A stretch of 64,000 nt of DNA from Isochrysis galbana (taxonomy: Eukaryota; Haptophyta; Isochrysidales; Isochrysidaceae), in the NCBI GenBank assembly GCA_018136815.1, contig CM030933.1:3149144-3213143 (forward strand), written 5' to 3'. Position 1 is the first letter of the stretch. Each line of letters begins with the position of its first letter. Below the pieces are notes generated by a model. That model ran no database searches. It saw only the letters and a program-made list of their open reading frames with translations, and had not been told where the DNA came from. The translations under genes and the position numbers were made by a program. Positions 51,462-61,262 of the stretch are shown here, piece after piece.

Positions 51462-52409
51462 GACCTGGATAAGTGATAATCTCATGCGTTGAGATCAATG
51501 ACTTGATTGCCGATCAAGCAGGCGGTCACACAAACGGCATGGCCTCATGAGATGCAGCAGACAGGATAACAGGCGATGGCCAGCAGATCATTTCTATCTG
51601 AGTGATTGTTGGGCTGTCGTCACCCGCACAACGCACAACTCCCGGTGCTTATCCTCCATATTGTCCGCGGCTTAGCTTAGAAGCTACTAGTTTGGGAGGA
51701 CCGGTGTCCTCCCCCAGCCACAAGCTACTAGCTGCTAGCTGCTGGCCGTCATGTGGTAGATAGTTGCAGCTTCTTTGTGTGTAGGAACTAGGAAGAGTTA
51801 GATGCATCGGATGATGTACTGGATACAACTAGATACTGCCACATCAAAAAATGATAGGGATAATAGGAACCGGCGTAAGGCGGCGCGGAAAATGATGGCA
51901 ATATCGATGTATGCGTATGCGTAGCTGCGTATGCGTGCACGTACTTACACTGATATCAGTAGCTGATGTCAGCTATTGAGGTCCATCAGCTGATATCACC
52001 CCAAAGGCTCTGAGCGAGCAGAATGTCAGCTGATATCAGATACTTGTGTCTTTGGGGCAAATATTATTACAAATATAATATATATATATATACGCAATGC
52101 AGTTATCTGATAGCTTATGAAAACGGATAACGAGCCCCTACCTAGCTAGCGGCTCAGGTGGCACTGCTAGCTGCTAGGGCAATGTGCGGTGTTGGGCACC
52201 GGTTCGCGGTCCGAATCCCAATCTGGCTGGTTTTACGCATTTTCCCCTTTGGCTGTAGAAAGTAAAGGAGACTGTGTGTTTTGTTTTCTCCCCGCTCCAA
52301 GCTGCCGACAACCGACAAAACTGACATCAGTTGTCAGCTCGAGGTGGAGGTGAACTTATACTGTAGTAAAAACAAACTGATATCAGTACTGATGCTGATG
52401 CACCATCAC
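51462..52409. other. Intergenic with a TGATATCA palindrome cluster
   Basis: CTGATATCA words occur near 51950, 51995, 52028 and 52377, with related TGATGTCA/TGACATCA words between. The segment 51995-52065 also has an inverted pair CCCCAAAG/CTTTGGGG. At 51690-51713 is a GGGAGGAC/GTCCTCCC hairpin. A tRNA-like stretch (CTCAGGTGGCACTGC ... GGTCCGAATCCC, 52150-52222) may be another SINE head. No protein gene is seen. Confidence 0.45.
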
Positions 52410-52560
52410 TGCAGCTCTCGGGGGGTCCGCTTACGGCACCCCCCAGCCCCCAGGAGCTTTCCCCCGACAGCTCTCAGAGGATTTTCGCGGTCCCTCGATA
52501 GCTACCGGGGGGGGGGGGGGGGGGGAAGGGGGGCGTTGGCTCCCGCCGGAGGGGGGTCAC
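52410..52560 (-). repeat. Solo arm of the foldback hairpin element
   Basis: Reads CTCTCGGGGGGTCCGCTTAC, CACCCCCCAG, CCCCCGACAGCTCTC, TCGATAGCTACCGGGG and ends GGGCGTTGGCTCC, then TCACAT. All of these are found in the arms of the element at 30907-32676. It lies 310 bases upstream of the PGAM5-like start. Confidence 0.7.
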
Positions 52561-52619
52561 ATGTCTAAAGATAGACCGCTACCTGAGAGGACGCCCGACT
52601 TCTTTGCCGCCTTTTTTCG

Positions 52620-52860
52620 CCCCTCTCTCTCTCTCTCACGCGCTCTCTCTCTCTCTCTCTCTCGGGCGGGCTCCCCCCCCTTTCCTCTCTCCCTTCCCTC
52701 TCCTTTCTTTCTCTCTCTCTCCTCTCCCCTCTCTCGCCTCCTCTCTTCTCTCTCTCTCTTCTCTCTTCTCTCTCTCTCTTCCCTTCCCCTATCCCTCCCT
52801 CCCTCCATTCCTCCCTCGCTCCCTCCCATCTCTTTGAGCCCTTCTGCTTTCGCGCCCACC
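52620..52860 (+). promoter_or_regulatory. CT-rich leader before the PGAM5-like start
   Basis: About 240 bases of CTCT, CCCTCC and TTCTC on the coding strand ending shortly before the ATG at 52871, matching the leaders of other genes in the window. Confidence 0.5.
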
Positions 52861-52870
52861 CACGCCGACG

Positions 52871-54831
52871 ATGCGCTGCTCCAGCCGCGCCTGGCTGCGC
52901 TGGGCGCCTCGGCTCGCGGCTGGTGCTCTCGGCTCGCTCGGTGATCAGCAGCGCCTGTGCCACTCATCGTCCGCCGAGCCGAAGCCGCGCTTTCAAGACC
53001 TGCCTGCCGAGTATGAGGCACAGCGATTCGTTCCCGCAGCGCCGTACCCGGCGTGGGACTCCAACTGGGACTTCTGCGAGATCAGCGTCAAGGAGGTCGC
53101 CAAGGCACTCAAGCATGAGTACCCTGTCAAGGACTACGCCGAGGCTATCCGCAAGCTCTACGCTGAGCACACAGACAGGCCAGCGGAGCGGGTCGAGCGT
53201 CTCATCAGTCGGACTCCCAAGGAGGAGCTGCCCTCACTGTACAAGCGGGCATACCTCGAGTACGCATATGGCGGCGCTGTAACCCGCCACATCATCCTCG
53301 TCCGCCACGGCCAGTACAACGAGCAAAGAGAACTCTCGCGCACGCTTTCACGCCCTGATGGCATAAACGACCGCGACTTTGGTAAGCGTACCCCATGCGG
53401 TACCAATACAAGATGAGCACCAACTGCGCTACTAGTGTGGTTTCGTATGCCGCGGCGCGAGGGGCCGGTCGTGGCGATTACCTCTGCTACGCCAGGCGTT
53501 TCTGATTCCTTTCTTTGGCGGGAAAATCGCGCGTGCTGCATTGTCGAGGTGTTCCTTTGATTCTTCATTTCCCTTGGCCTGCATGTGGGCCTCTCATGCA
53601 TCACGGCCCTTTCGGGGGACTCGCCATTCGGCCGACATGTGCATCGTTCACTGGTTGTGCATTTGCGTCCTCCCATAGGTATGCTCCTCGACGACAAGTA
53701 TCCGCAGCTCGACGCGGCGCAAAATCTCACAGAGCTTGGGCGGCGGCAGGCGGAAGCCACTGGCAAGCGTATTGCCGAGCTGCTACAGGGCCCGCTATCC
53801 ACACCCGGGCGAGAGACACATGTGAGTGGAATCCACGTTTTGCTCGTCTGTAGCGCCCTAGAGCGGGATGTGCTCATGACACGCGTCTTAGGATGCTGGA
53901 CGGGACATAGTTTAGTGTACTTTCTGCGTGGCTTTCGCCCGATGCAATCGCGGGCCGGGCCGCTTGCCCACAATCTTGCTTGATGCGTACAGGTGCGCCT
54001 GCATGTTAGCACACTCGAACGCGCTAAGGAGACAGCCGACATCATCGCGGAAGCGCTGCCGCAGGGGCGTGTGCGCCGGCTACCTCCAAACCCGTGCCTT
54101 GCTGAGGGCTACCCGCCTGCACATCGCATCCCGTATGGGAAGGGAGCGGTGAGTGCCACTCCTCCTTTCGCTGGTTGGGACTTACGATCCGTGCATCACG
54201 CTGGCCTTCCTCTTGTTCCCTCCCGAACACGTGACCGACGCCTGCGCTCTGCGCCATAAGTCAATCACCGAGGTTGGACTGCTCCGACTCCTCTTGTGCG
54301 ACTAGTGTTGGACGCTCTGGCACCCTCGCGCGCGACGACTTTGATTGTACTCGACTGCCCGCCGGCCGTCCCGTTGTTTACCTCGCTACCCTTTTCCTCC
54401 CTGTCGTGCAGATTGAGGACGGCGCACGAGATGTACACGTGGAGGGCGCGCGCATTGAGGCTGCGTACCGCTCACTGTTTTATCGGGGCAAGCCGCCATA
54501 TCCTTCATCGTATCCACCTATTGCGAAGCAAGCTTCTCATTCTGCAGTGGATGGCGGCCCTAAGCCAGCTTCTGGAAAACCCACTTCGAAGCTCTTGCCA
54601 CGCCACGAGTATGACATCGTCGTATGCCACGGGAATGTCATCCGTTACTTTGCGCTACGCGCGCTGCAGCTTCCGCCCGAGGCATGGCTGCGCCTCTGCA
54701 CGTATAACTGCTCGCTTACACACATAAAGATCCGGCCGGGGGGGTCCGTGTCGTTGATTTCCCTTGGTGACACTGGCCATCTGAACCTTGACGAGTCGAC
54801 ATTTTCGATGCACCAGGGTTACGAGTGGTAG
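52871..54831 (+). CDS. PGAM5-like mitochondrial Ser/Thr phosphatase
   Basis: Histidine-phosphatase-fold protein of the PGAM5 type, which acts as a protein phosphatase at mitochondrial membranes in animals. Exons 52871-53381, 53679-53821, 53993-54148 and 54412-54831 join in frame (introns 297, 171 and 263 bp, all GT-AG) to 409 residues. Residues 1-40 are Arg/Ala/Ser/Leu-rich with no acid until D25, typical of a mitochondrial targeting signal. The WDSNWD motif, needed for multimer activation in PGAM5, is at 62-67, and the catalytic RHG at 145-147 (RHIILVRHGQYN). Later blocks, VSTLERAKETADIIAEALPQ, CLAEGYPPAH, YEDGARIEAAF-like EDGARDVHVEGARIEAAY, VVCHGNVIRYFALRALQLP and LNLDESTF, follow PGAM5 order. 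The second catalytic His is in CHGN. Residues 70-130 form an extra helical region between WDSNWD and the catalytic domain. Confidence 0.9.
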
Positions 54832-54988
54832 TGACCTGAGTTACTAGTGATGGTTAGTCTCGATGGCGAATAGGCTATCGATATCTGATGCTGATGCCCA
54901 AATATTTGTGGTGTATACTCGGCTGCTATTAGCGCAAAAACAAACACTAATCTTATGATTGGTCGCCATGGAGGGGGGCCTCGCGGTG

Positions 54989-55018
54989 AAGTCGCGTTCC
55001 GTCAAAAGAGGGCCAGGT
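54989..55018 (-). repeat. Perfect 30-bp word, copy 3 of 3
   Basis: Identical to copies at 24951 and 50066. A small direct repeat TTATTTGTTTTCTTTTTGGT follows at 55018 and 55069. Confidence 0.9.
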
Positions 55019-55105
55019 TATTTGTTTTCTTTTTGGTATATACACAAGGCTCAATGTTATAATTGTCAGGTTATTTGTTTTCTTTTTGGTCTATTATACC
55101 CCCAG

Positions 55106-55345
55106 CTACGCGTGCTGAGTTTTCATATTCTTCGTCTTTTTCTCACATCCCTCTTCCTCGTCATTCATGTAGAGTTTGCCAGCTGCTCGGTGCACTTGCA
55201 CCATGGGATTCGTTTCAGCCATGATATATTCCATAGAGGTACGCGACGGCGGCCTCGTCTCCAATGTACTTTGTCTTGGGGAGCCTGTCGTACTCGTCGG
55301 AGTAGTCGCCAACGAGCATGAGGTTTGCCTTGCGGCGTGCACCTT
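55106..55345 (-). pseudogene. Unrecognised multicopy family, third locus
   Basis: Homologous to 25112-25465. One frame gives KANLMLVGDYSDEYDRLPKT, KYIGDEAAVAYL; after a frameshift another gives NPMVQVHRAAGKLY and EEEGCEKKTKNMKTQHA with a stop. The Cys-Gln-rich insert of the 25-kb copy is absent. The N-terminal side is lost in the tandem repeats at 55359. Confidence 0.55.
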
Positions 55346-55358
55346 CCTGGAAGTTGCT

Positions 55359-55800
55359 ATGCGCACGCACGGCGCCCCCGCGGGGGGGGGGCCGATGCAC
55401 ATCGCGCCGTGCCCACGCACGGCGTGCACAATGTGATTGCAAGTCATCACACGTGCTGCGCAACTAAATCTCTTATATGGCTACTTTACGTGATTGTGGG
55501 CCATAGGGGTACGCATAGGGAAAAATTGGCATGCGCACGCACGGCGCCCCCGCGCGGGGGGGGGATGCACATCGCGCCGTGCCCACGCACGGCGTGCACA
55601 ATGATTGCAAGTCATCACACGTGCTGCGTAACGAAACATCTCTTATATGGCTACTTTACGTGAATGTGGGCCTTAGGGGGAAAAGTTGGCATGCGCACAC
55701 ACGGCGCCCCCGCGGGGGGGGGGGGCGATGCACATCGCGCCGTGCCCATAATTACAAGTAATCACAATCGCAAAGCGCCGACACGGCGCCCTCCGGGGGG
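55359..55800 (+). repeat. Tandem repeat of 160-172 bp, about 2.6 units
   Basis: Units begin ATGCGCAC(G/A)CACGGCGCCC at 55359, 55531 and 55691. Each has a C/G palindrome (CCCCCGCG followed by a G run), GATGCACATCGCGCCGTGCC, and in the first two CATCACACGTGCTGCG and TATGGCTACTTTACGTGA. The ORFs through it are repeat translations. Confidence 0.85.
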
Positions 55801-55929
55801 GGGGACACGCGTCGCGGGAAGCAGGGAATGTTACGCTAGTCTACATTTAATTTTAAAATAACAACTTTGGACATTCGATCGCTCAATTCGACTCATGTCC
55901 CACAATTGACGGAACGACACCTCGCCCCC

Positions 55930-56190
55930 CCCACTCTCTCGACTCCCCTCATGGGGGGCGAGAACCATCCACCCCCCTGCGCTACCTCTTGGCATGCAGG
56001 GGGGACTCACTCAGACTGCCCAAACTCTCCCAGAGAGCTGGGCACAGATCGCACGCCCTGGCCCGCGCTGGCCTGCTTGTCGCTCTGACCAACCCCTCCT
56101 CCCCCTGGGCCCCCCTGATCAGGACCCCCCAGCCAGCTCCAGTCGACCGGAAGGGCGCAAGAGCCAGCGAGGGAGAGGCAAAAAAAAAAA
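55930..56190 (+). repeat. Dispersed GC-rich repeat family, copy
   Basis: CTCTGACCAACCCCTCCTCC, GACCCCCCAGCCAGCTCC, AGTCGACC and GCCAGCGAGGGAGAGGCA match 9645-9760 and the inverse of 34690-34810. Confidence 0.7.
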
Positions 56191-56487
56191 CTTCTGAAGA
56201 TTCAGGGCTACACACCTACTATTTATGGGACTTCCCTTCGCTATCTACACCGCCCTTATCATCCCTCCCTCCACCTCTTCCCCTGCCCCCCTTCTTTCCT
56301 TTTTCTTCGGTTTCCGGGGTCCGGCCTCGGTGCGCTACCTGAGGCCTGGTTTAGAGTGTGGGGTCCGGGCAGGCCTTCTGGAATTGTCTTTGTTGTCGAG
56401 TGTGTCCGTCTGGTCGCTTTTTGTTTGTTTGGTTTATATCCAGGTTCCATTGTCTCTATCAGCGACTTTGGTAGGTGTATCGATGTT

Positions 56488-59292
56488 TCAATTTCCTTTG
56501 TTCCCTTGTTCCGTGGTCCCCTCGACAGCGTGTGCGATCCCCAGCTTGGAGGCTAGTTCCACTAGCTCCGCGCTGGGCTTAAGACCGCCTTTGTCGTTCC
56601 TGTTGAAAACGGGTCTCAAGTCGTTCATGTCTATCCTTTTTTTAGGCTGTCTTCCCATGCCCGCTTGGGCGGTTCTCGCCGAGTCGGTTTCTTGTGCGAA
56701 GAGGAGTGCTTTACTTAGTATGGTGTATCTCTCTATTATTCTTATTAGTATGGATTCTTCCGAGAATTTGATGCCGTCGTAATGTATCCTATAGAAGTCT
56801 GTGAGTATATATCTCCACGCTAATAGGTATAGTACGTATATCGCTTTCGGGGCGTCTCCTTTTGGGTAGATGAATAGGTTGTCTACAATGGTTTCTTCCC
56901 TGCTCCTTTCTAATCCTGGTGTGAACCGTGCAATTTTATTCAGTTCGCCTAGGATGTTGGTTATCCCGGGGCATTCGCCTAGGTGTGTCGAGGACTCATC
57001 CGTTTCCCCACAAATGCGGCACGTGTTGGCTCTGTCTGGAAAGCGGTTGTATGTGCCCACTCGCCTGTGTGTAATATGTTTGAAGTGTAGGTGCATGTCC
57101 CTCGCCGTTACCATTGGCGTGGTGTATATTCGCGCCAGGTGCGCCCATGTATCCCCTGGTATTTGGAGTTTTTCCTCCCATTTGGCCGGCCCCGTGAGGC
57201 GTTTGCGTTTGCGGTCTTTACGCTGAAGTGCCTCGGCTATATGTTCTACCCCGGTGCCGTCTAGCGGCGTTTTGCCGTCTAGCGTGTATTCGTCCGCTAG
57301 CGGGTATTCTAGCCTTTTGTTGGTTTTGTATCCTTCCCCCCATCTCGCCGGTGGGGATATGTCTAGGTTTGTGGGTGCGGCGAGTAGTCTATTCCCGATT
57401 ATAGGTGTGCCTAGGTATGAGAGCTCCGTCTCATACCACGTTCCCTTGAGGTTCGCGTAGTATTCCCCGTCTAACGTAATTCGTATTTCGGGCTGTGGTT
57501 CCTCCGGGTCGTGATGGTTGCCGGTTATATCGCGCCATGGATGTGCGCTTTCCGTTTCGGACGCGCTTTCTGCTGTCGTCAATGTCTCCGTGGCGTGTCT
57601 AACTAGTGTGTCCCATGTTTCCAAGAATTTGTCCCTTGGGATATATTCTCCCTGAAATTGTATATACGTATCGTTGTTTCTGAGGTATTGCGAGCATTCT
57701 TCGCTACTATAGGGTATGCTCGCTTCGTGGTCTTTGAAGACGTTGTGTAAGGCGTTGCATTCTAGCTTGTTCCATAGCTTTGCCCACGTGGGGTTCAGCT
57801 TGGGGCCCGGGTGCGTCGGGCTACCCCACATGGGTTGTGAGAGTGCTCCTTCCCTGCTCACTTTCAGGGACGTGAGATCTAGTTCGCGGATGTTGTTTAG
57901 CGCCTGTTTCCAGAACGCAGGGAGTTTGCTTTTGCCCGCTATTCCGTCGGTAAGTCTGTTTGCGGGGATTGTCGAAAGAACCGCTGCTCTTCCCAGGTTC
58001 GTGCGGCAGAACCAAGCGTCTAGCACTTGTTTCCATTGTGCTTGGCGTGCGTCCAGGTAGTTCAGGATCCATTTGGCCTGTAGTGCTTTAACGTGGTTAC
58101 CCCAGTCTAGCAGACCCAGCCCCAAGTGTGGCCCTTTCTCCGAAGTGTTTTTGATTGGGATTTCGGGGTGTTTCACCCATTGCAGTCTCCGTCCGGTGCG
58201 CGCGTTCGTCCACATGATTCTGTCCACGGATCTTTTTACCGCTGCGTGGAACGATCTTGGGGCTGCAAGTGTTTGTAGCCAGTATCTAGGAATAGAGTAT
58301 ATGAGAAAGTTAGCTACCTTCGTTTTCCCGTGTATGGATAGATTATTCGTTATCGGTGTGTATATGGTGGTTTTTTTCTCTATCTTGTCGGCTAGTTTGC
58401 GCCAGAACTCTTTGATGGCCTGGGGTCCCCCTAGGGGGACTCCCAAGATGGTCGCGTATTCGTTCCTTTTCAGCCACTTGTATCTTTGGAAACTCGCTGG
58501 TGGGCGTTTTCTTTTTAAGGAGCCCATCCTAAGTCCCTCGAACTTTAGGTCGTTGGGTTTGCCGCACGAGGCTGCCGCGTATCTCTCCACCCAGCGGAGG
58601 GAGCGCGTTAAGCTGTTATAGTCCGCCGCTAAGAGTTGTGTGTCGTCCGCGAACTGGCTAATCTTTAGTTCGGCTCCGTTCACTATGATGCCCTCTATGT
58701 CGTCGTCTTCGTTTATCACTCTGGTGAGGGCTTCCGCCGTCAGGAGGAAGGCTAATGGAGAGAGCGGGCATCCTTGGGGGACGCCGCTCGCTACGTTGAA
58801 CGGGAAACTTCTTCCCCCGTTCGCTTTTATGTACCTGATTGGTTTGGCCTCGGAGTTCGTAAGGGCCTTCGCATATTTCCTGAAGTTCTCTCTGAACTTT
58901 AGCTTTTCTAGAACCAAGTGGTAGAATTCCCAATTGACTCTGTCGAAGGCCTTTTCCCAATCGAGCGCAAGGAGGAGACCTGGCTCCCCCGTTTCGTCCA
59001 GGTAAGCGTTAGTCAGCTGTAGCAGGTGGGTGGCTTCGCCAATCAAACGTTTCGGGACGAAGCCTAGTTGGTCTTTCGAAATTATGTTCCCGATTACTTT
59101 TTTTAGTCTATTCGTAAGCACTTTTGCTAATATTTTGTAGTCGCTTTGTAAGAGCGTGATGGGCCTATAGTTTCTAGGGTCCCGCGTGTCTCCTTTTTTG
59201 TATAGAAGTATTATGTCTCCTTCTCTCATGGATACATTCAGTTGCCCCTGCTCTAGTGCTAGGTTTAGCATCCTTAGGAAGTCGTGCTTCAC
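56488..59292 (-). CDS. LINE reverse transcriptase and zinc knuckle
   Basis: 934 codons in the same frame as the endonuclease. RT motifs in order: NYRPITLLQSDYKILAKVL, GFVPKRLIGEATHLLQL, LALDWEKAFDRVNWEF, ASGVPQGCPLSPLAFLL and the active site ISQFADDTQLLAADY, where the box is FADD rather than YADD. A long thumb/connector with conserved Trp/Lys pairs (HVKALQAKWILNYL, WAKLWNKLECNALHNVF) follows. Near the C terminus is a CCHC knuckle, CRICGETDESSTHLGEC. The enzyme would copy its own RNA at nicked target DNA. Here the endonuclease and RT are separated by the nonsense codon at 59338, so the copy should be inactive unless read through. The first ATG is at 59292 but the natural frame extends upstream. 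Confidence 0.88.
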   Translation of the reverse strand: MKHDFLRMLNLALEQGQLNVSMREGDIILLYKKGDTRDPRNYRPITLLQSDYKILAKVLTNRLKKVIGNIISKDQLGFVPKRLIGEATHLLQLTNAYLDETGEPGLLLALDWEKAFDRVNWEFYHLVLEKLKFRENFRKYAKALTNSEAKPIRYIKANGGRSFPFNVASGVPQGCPLSPLAFLLTAEALTRVINEDDDIEGIIVNGAELKISQFADDTQLLAADYNSLTRSLRWVERYAAASCGKPNDLKFEGLRMGSLKRKRPPASFQRYKWLKRNEYATILGVPLGGPQAIKEFWRKLADKIEKKTTIYTPITNNLSIHGKTKVANFLIYSIPRYWLQTLAAPRSFHAAVKRSVDRIMWTNARTGRRLQWVKHPEIPIKNTSEKGPHLGLGLLDWGNHVKALQAKWILNYLDARQAQWKQVLDAWFCRTNLGRAAVLSTIPANRLTDGIAGKSKLPAFWKQALNNIRELDLTSLKVSREGALSQPMWGSPTHPGPKLNPTWAKLWNKLECNALHNVFKDHEASIPYSSEECSQYLRNNDTYIQFQGEYIPRDKFLETWDTLVRHATETLTTAESASETESAHPWRDITGNHHDPEEPQPEIRITLDGEYYANLKGTWYETELSYLGTPIIGNRLLAAPTNLDISPPARWGEGYKTNKRLEYPLADEYTLDGKTPLDGTGVEHIAEALQRKDRKRKRLTGPAKWEEKLQIPGDTWAHLARIYTTPMVTARDMHLHFKHITHRRVGTYNRFPDRANTCRICGETDESSTHLGECPGITNILGELNKIARFTPGLERSREETIVDNLFIYPKGDAPKAIYVLYLLAWRYILTDFYRIHYDGIKFSEESILIRIIERYTILSKALLFAQETDSARTAQAGMGRQPKKRIDMNDLRPVFNRNDKGGLKPSAELVELASKLGIAHAVEGTTEQGNKGN

Positions 59293-59337
59293 TAGGTCTG
59301 TGAAGCTTTTATAAAACTCCGCCGGTAGCGCGTCCGG

Positions 59338-60774
59338 TCACGCGCTTTTGCCCCTCCCTATTTGGGTGATGGCGTCTGTTAGTTCCTCCAGCGTTATCTT
59401 CCCTTCTATGGCGCCGCTGTCGTGTTCGCTCATTGGGCGTGATTCCAGCGCCTCTTCGAGTTCGTGGTCTCTTGTGTTGCGTCGTTCCTGGTAGAGCCAC
59501 ACGTAATACTTGCGAAGTTCGCTTCGTATTTCCGCATCGTCTGCAGTTGTGTTTCTCGTATCGTCCCCGGGGGCGTTCCAGTCGCTTGTGACGAAAAGTT
59601 CAGGGATCGCACTGTTAGAGGTGCGTGACTGAAATCTTTGGAAGAATTCCTTCGTCATCCTCTCCTCTTGTTTAAGAGAGTCGAAGCTTTCTTTGGTTGT
59701 TGGTCTGGACTTTTTACGAATCGTGTCTATCGTGTCATTAAGTTCGCGCATTCTGTCTAGTTTCTTAGCGTTGGGTTCCCCGTCGTTGAGCTCCATCCCG
59801 AGCAGCGCAAGTTCTTCGACGGCTTTTGCTATCTCTTGTTGCTCCTTGTTTTGTCTCGTCGCCCATAGGAGGTATATTGCCACCGCCCGTTTTGCATTGC
59901 TCCATGCGTCGTCGACGTCTTCGTCTGGTGTCTCCGGTTTTATATGGCTTTTCCACAGGTGTGTTATCACTCTCCGTGTGTCCTCCGCGCCCAAAAGTTC
60001 GCTATCGATTCGCACGTCGTACGTGCGTCCGGGTTTGTGCCCTACCATTTCGAAGGTGCCCATCACCGGAAGGTGGTCCGAGGCGCCTTTCCCCGTAAAT
60101 AATGCCGGGTGCGGGCCGATTGTCTGCCAGTTGATATTTGAGTTTACTAGGGGGGAGTATATTCTGTCTATTCGTGTGTGAACGGTCCCCGAAAGTCGGG
60201 TGAACCCCCCTCTGGTGTTGCCGTTTACTAGATTGTATGCGTCTATCAATCCTACCTCGTTCATAGTCGTCCTTAGTTTAGGCCCGTGGGCGTTTCCGTA
60301 TTCCTCTCGGTCTTCGCGCTTTCTTGAGTCTCTTTCTACGTCTTCCACACAATTGAAATCGCCTCCCATAAGGGTGTCGTATTCTCTTCCCACGGGGCTT
60401 GTCCTTAGCGCTTCTATCTGCGCGGCTCTTAGGTTAGGCGTGGCGCTTAGATATACAGTTATTAGTTCCAATTCTTTAGATTCTATTACGCATCTAACTC
60501 GTAGGCATCTGCCTTCGATCAGCGTTTCCGCCGTACCCGGTAACAGTTTCACTCTTGGGGAGGAGTCGCGTATCGCAATGCCTACCCCACTCGCCGGGTC
60601 GGTGGCGTTCGCTGGTGCGTGCACCATCTGCCATCCCAACGCTTTGGCGGTCATGCACACTCGGTGGTGTCTGCCATCTGCGCGTCGCCTCCCCCCTTCC
60701 CCCTTTTCCCTCGCCGCCGCGCGCCACCAGCCCCACGCTAACGCGCGCGCGCGCGCGCACACACACACACACAC
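59338..60774 (-). pseudogene. LINE apurinic-type endonuclease part
   Basis: 478 codons. Residues from about 40 show the endonuclease/exonuclease/phosphatase fold: ASGVGIAIRDSS, LITVYLSA, DTLMGGDFNCVEDVERD (the D-x-N pair), HTRIDRIYS and KGASDHLPVMG (the SDH catalytic His). The N-terminal strand with the catalytic Asn and the ETH-type Glu motif is missing, so the first codons (MCVCVC...) are translated microsatellite and the part is 5'-truncated. A coiled linker (residues 300-400) leads to KITLEELTDAITQIGRGKSA, then TGA where the family normally has a Gly codon (KSxGPDG). A single base change explains the stop. Confidence 0.85.
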
Positions 60775-60775
60775 A
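60739..60775. repeat. GC/AC dinucleotide microsatellite
   Basis: (GC)n passing into (AC)n, located at the 5' truncation point of the LINE. Confidence 0.9.
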
Positions 60776-61030
60776 AGCGCTCAATCAAGCTTGCCCGCCA
60801 CCATCCACTTTCGCCTCCTCGTTTCAAAGGGCGGAGCGGCAGATGGCACTAGCACAACCAAAAAATGAGTCTGCTACCCCACGCCAGGCTCTATTTACCC
60901 CTTTACCCATAGAAAGCGCATAGAGAGTACACGGAAAGCTGAGGAAGGGGGCGACACAAGCGGCGGACGGCGGCGTTTTCTTCTTGTCGCCTCGCGTTCG
61001 GGTCGGGGGCACTTTATTCATAGGAACACA

Positions 61031-61031
61031 C

Positions 61032-61072
<41 letters not shown>

Positions 61073-61262
61073 CGCTCGCTCCGTCCTCGTTGTCCCCCGC
61101 TACTCTCTCTTCATTTCTCTCCTTCTTCTCTCTCTCCTGACCCACCCCCGTCCCTCGCCCTCGGCGGTTGTTCACCCTCTCTTTCTCCTCTGCTCTCTGC
61201 CGGTTCCTTCCCTCTTATGATAGAACTCCTCTATTCTTTCTTTATTATCCCTCTCTCAGAGG
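61031..61262 (+). promoter_or_regulatory. CT microsatellite and pyrimidine leader before the TBCC gene
   Basis: (CT)n at 61036-61070 and further CTTCTCTCTCC text on the coding strand up to the ATG at 61263. TCTCTCAG just before the ATG could also be a splice acceptor, so an upstream non-coding exon is possible. Confidence 0.45.

Larger units (their letters stand above)
56488..60774 (-). mobile_element. APE-type LINE retrotransposon, near full length
   Basis: One continuous frame across endonuclease, RT and C-terminal zinc knuckle, interrupted only by a TGA at 59338-59340. The 5' end is truncated into a GT microsatellite near 60740, and no ORF1 is present. The 3' flank to about 56300 contains sequence shared with 45957-46100. 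It sits between the PGAM5-like gene and the TBCC gene in the opposite orientation to both. Confidence 0.88.

Noticed and set aside
59338-59340. UGA as a sense codon in this organism
   Set aside because: The host coding sequences read here have no internal TGA, and ChlH ends in TGA; a single nonsense mutation in the LINE is simpler.
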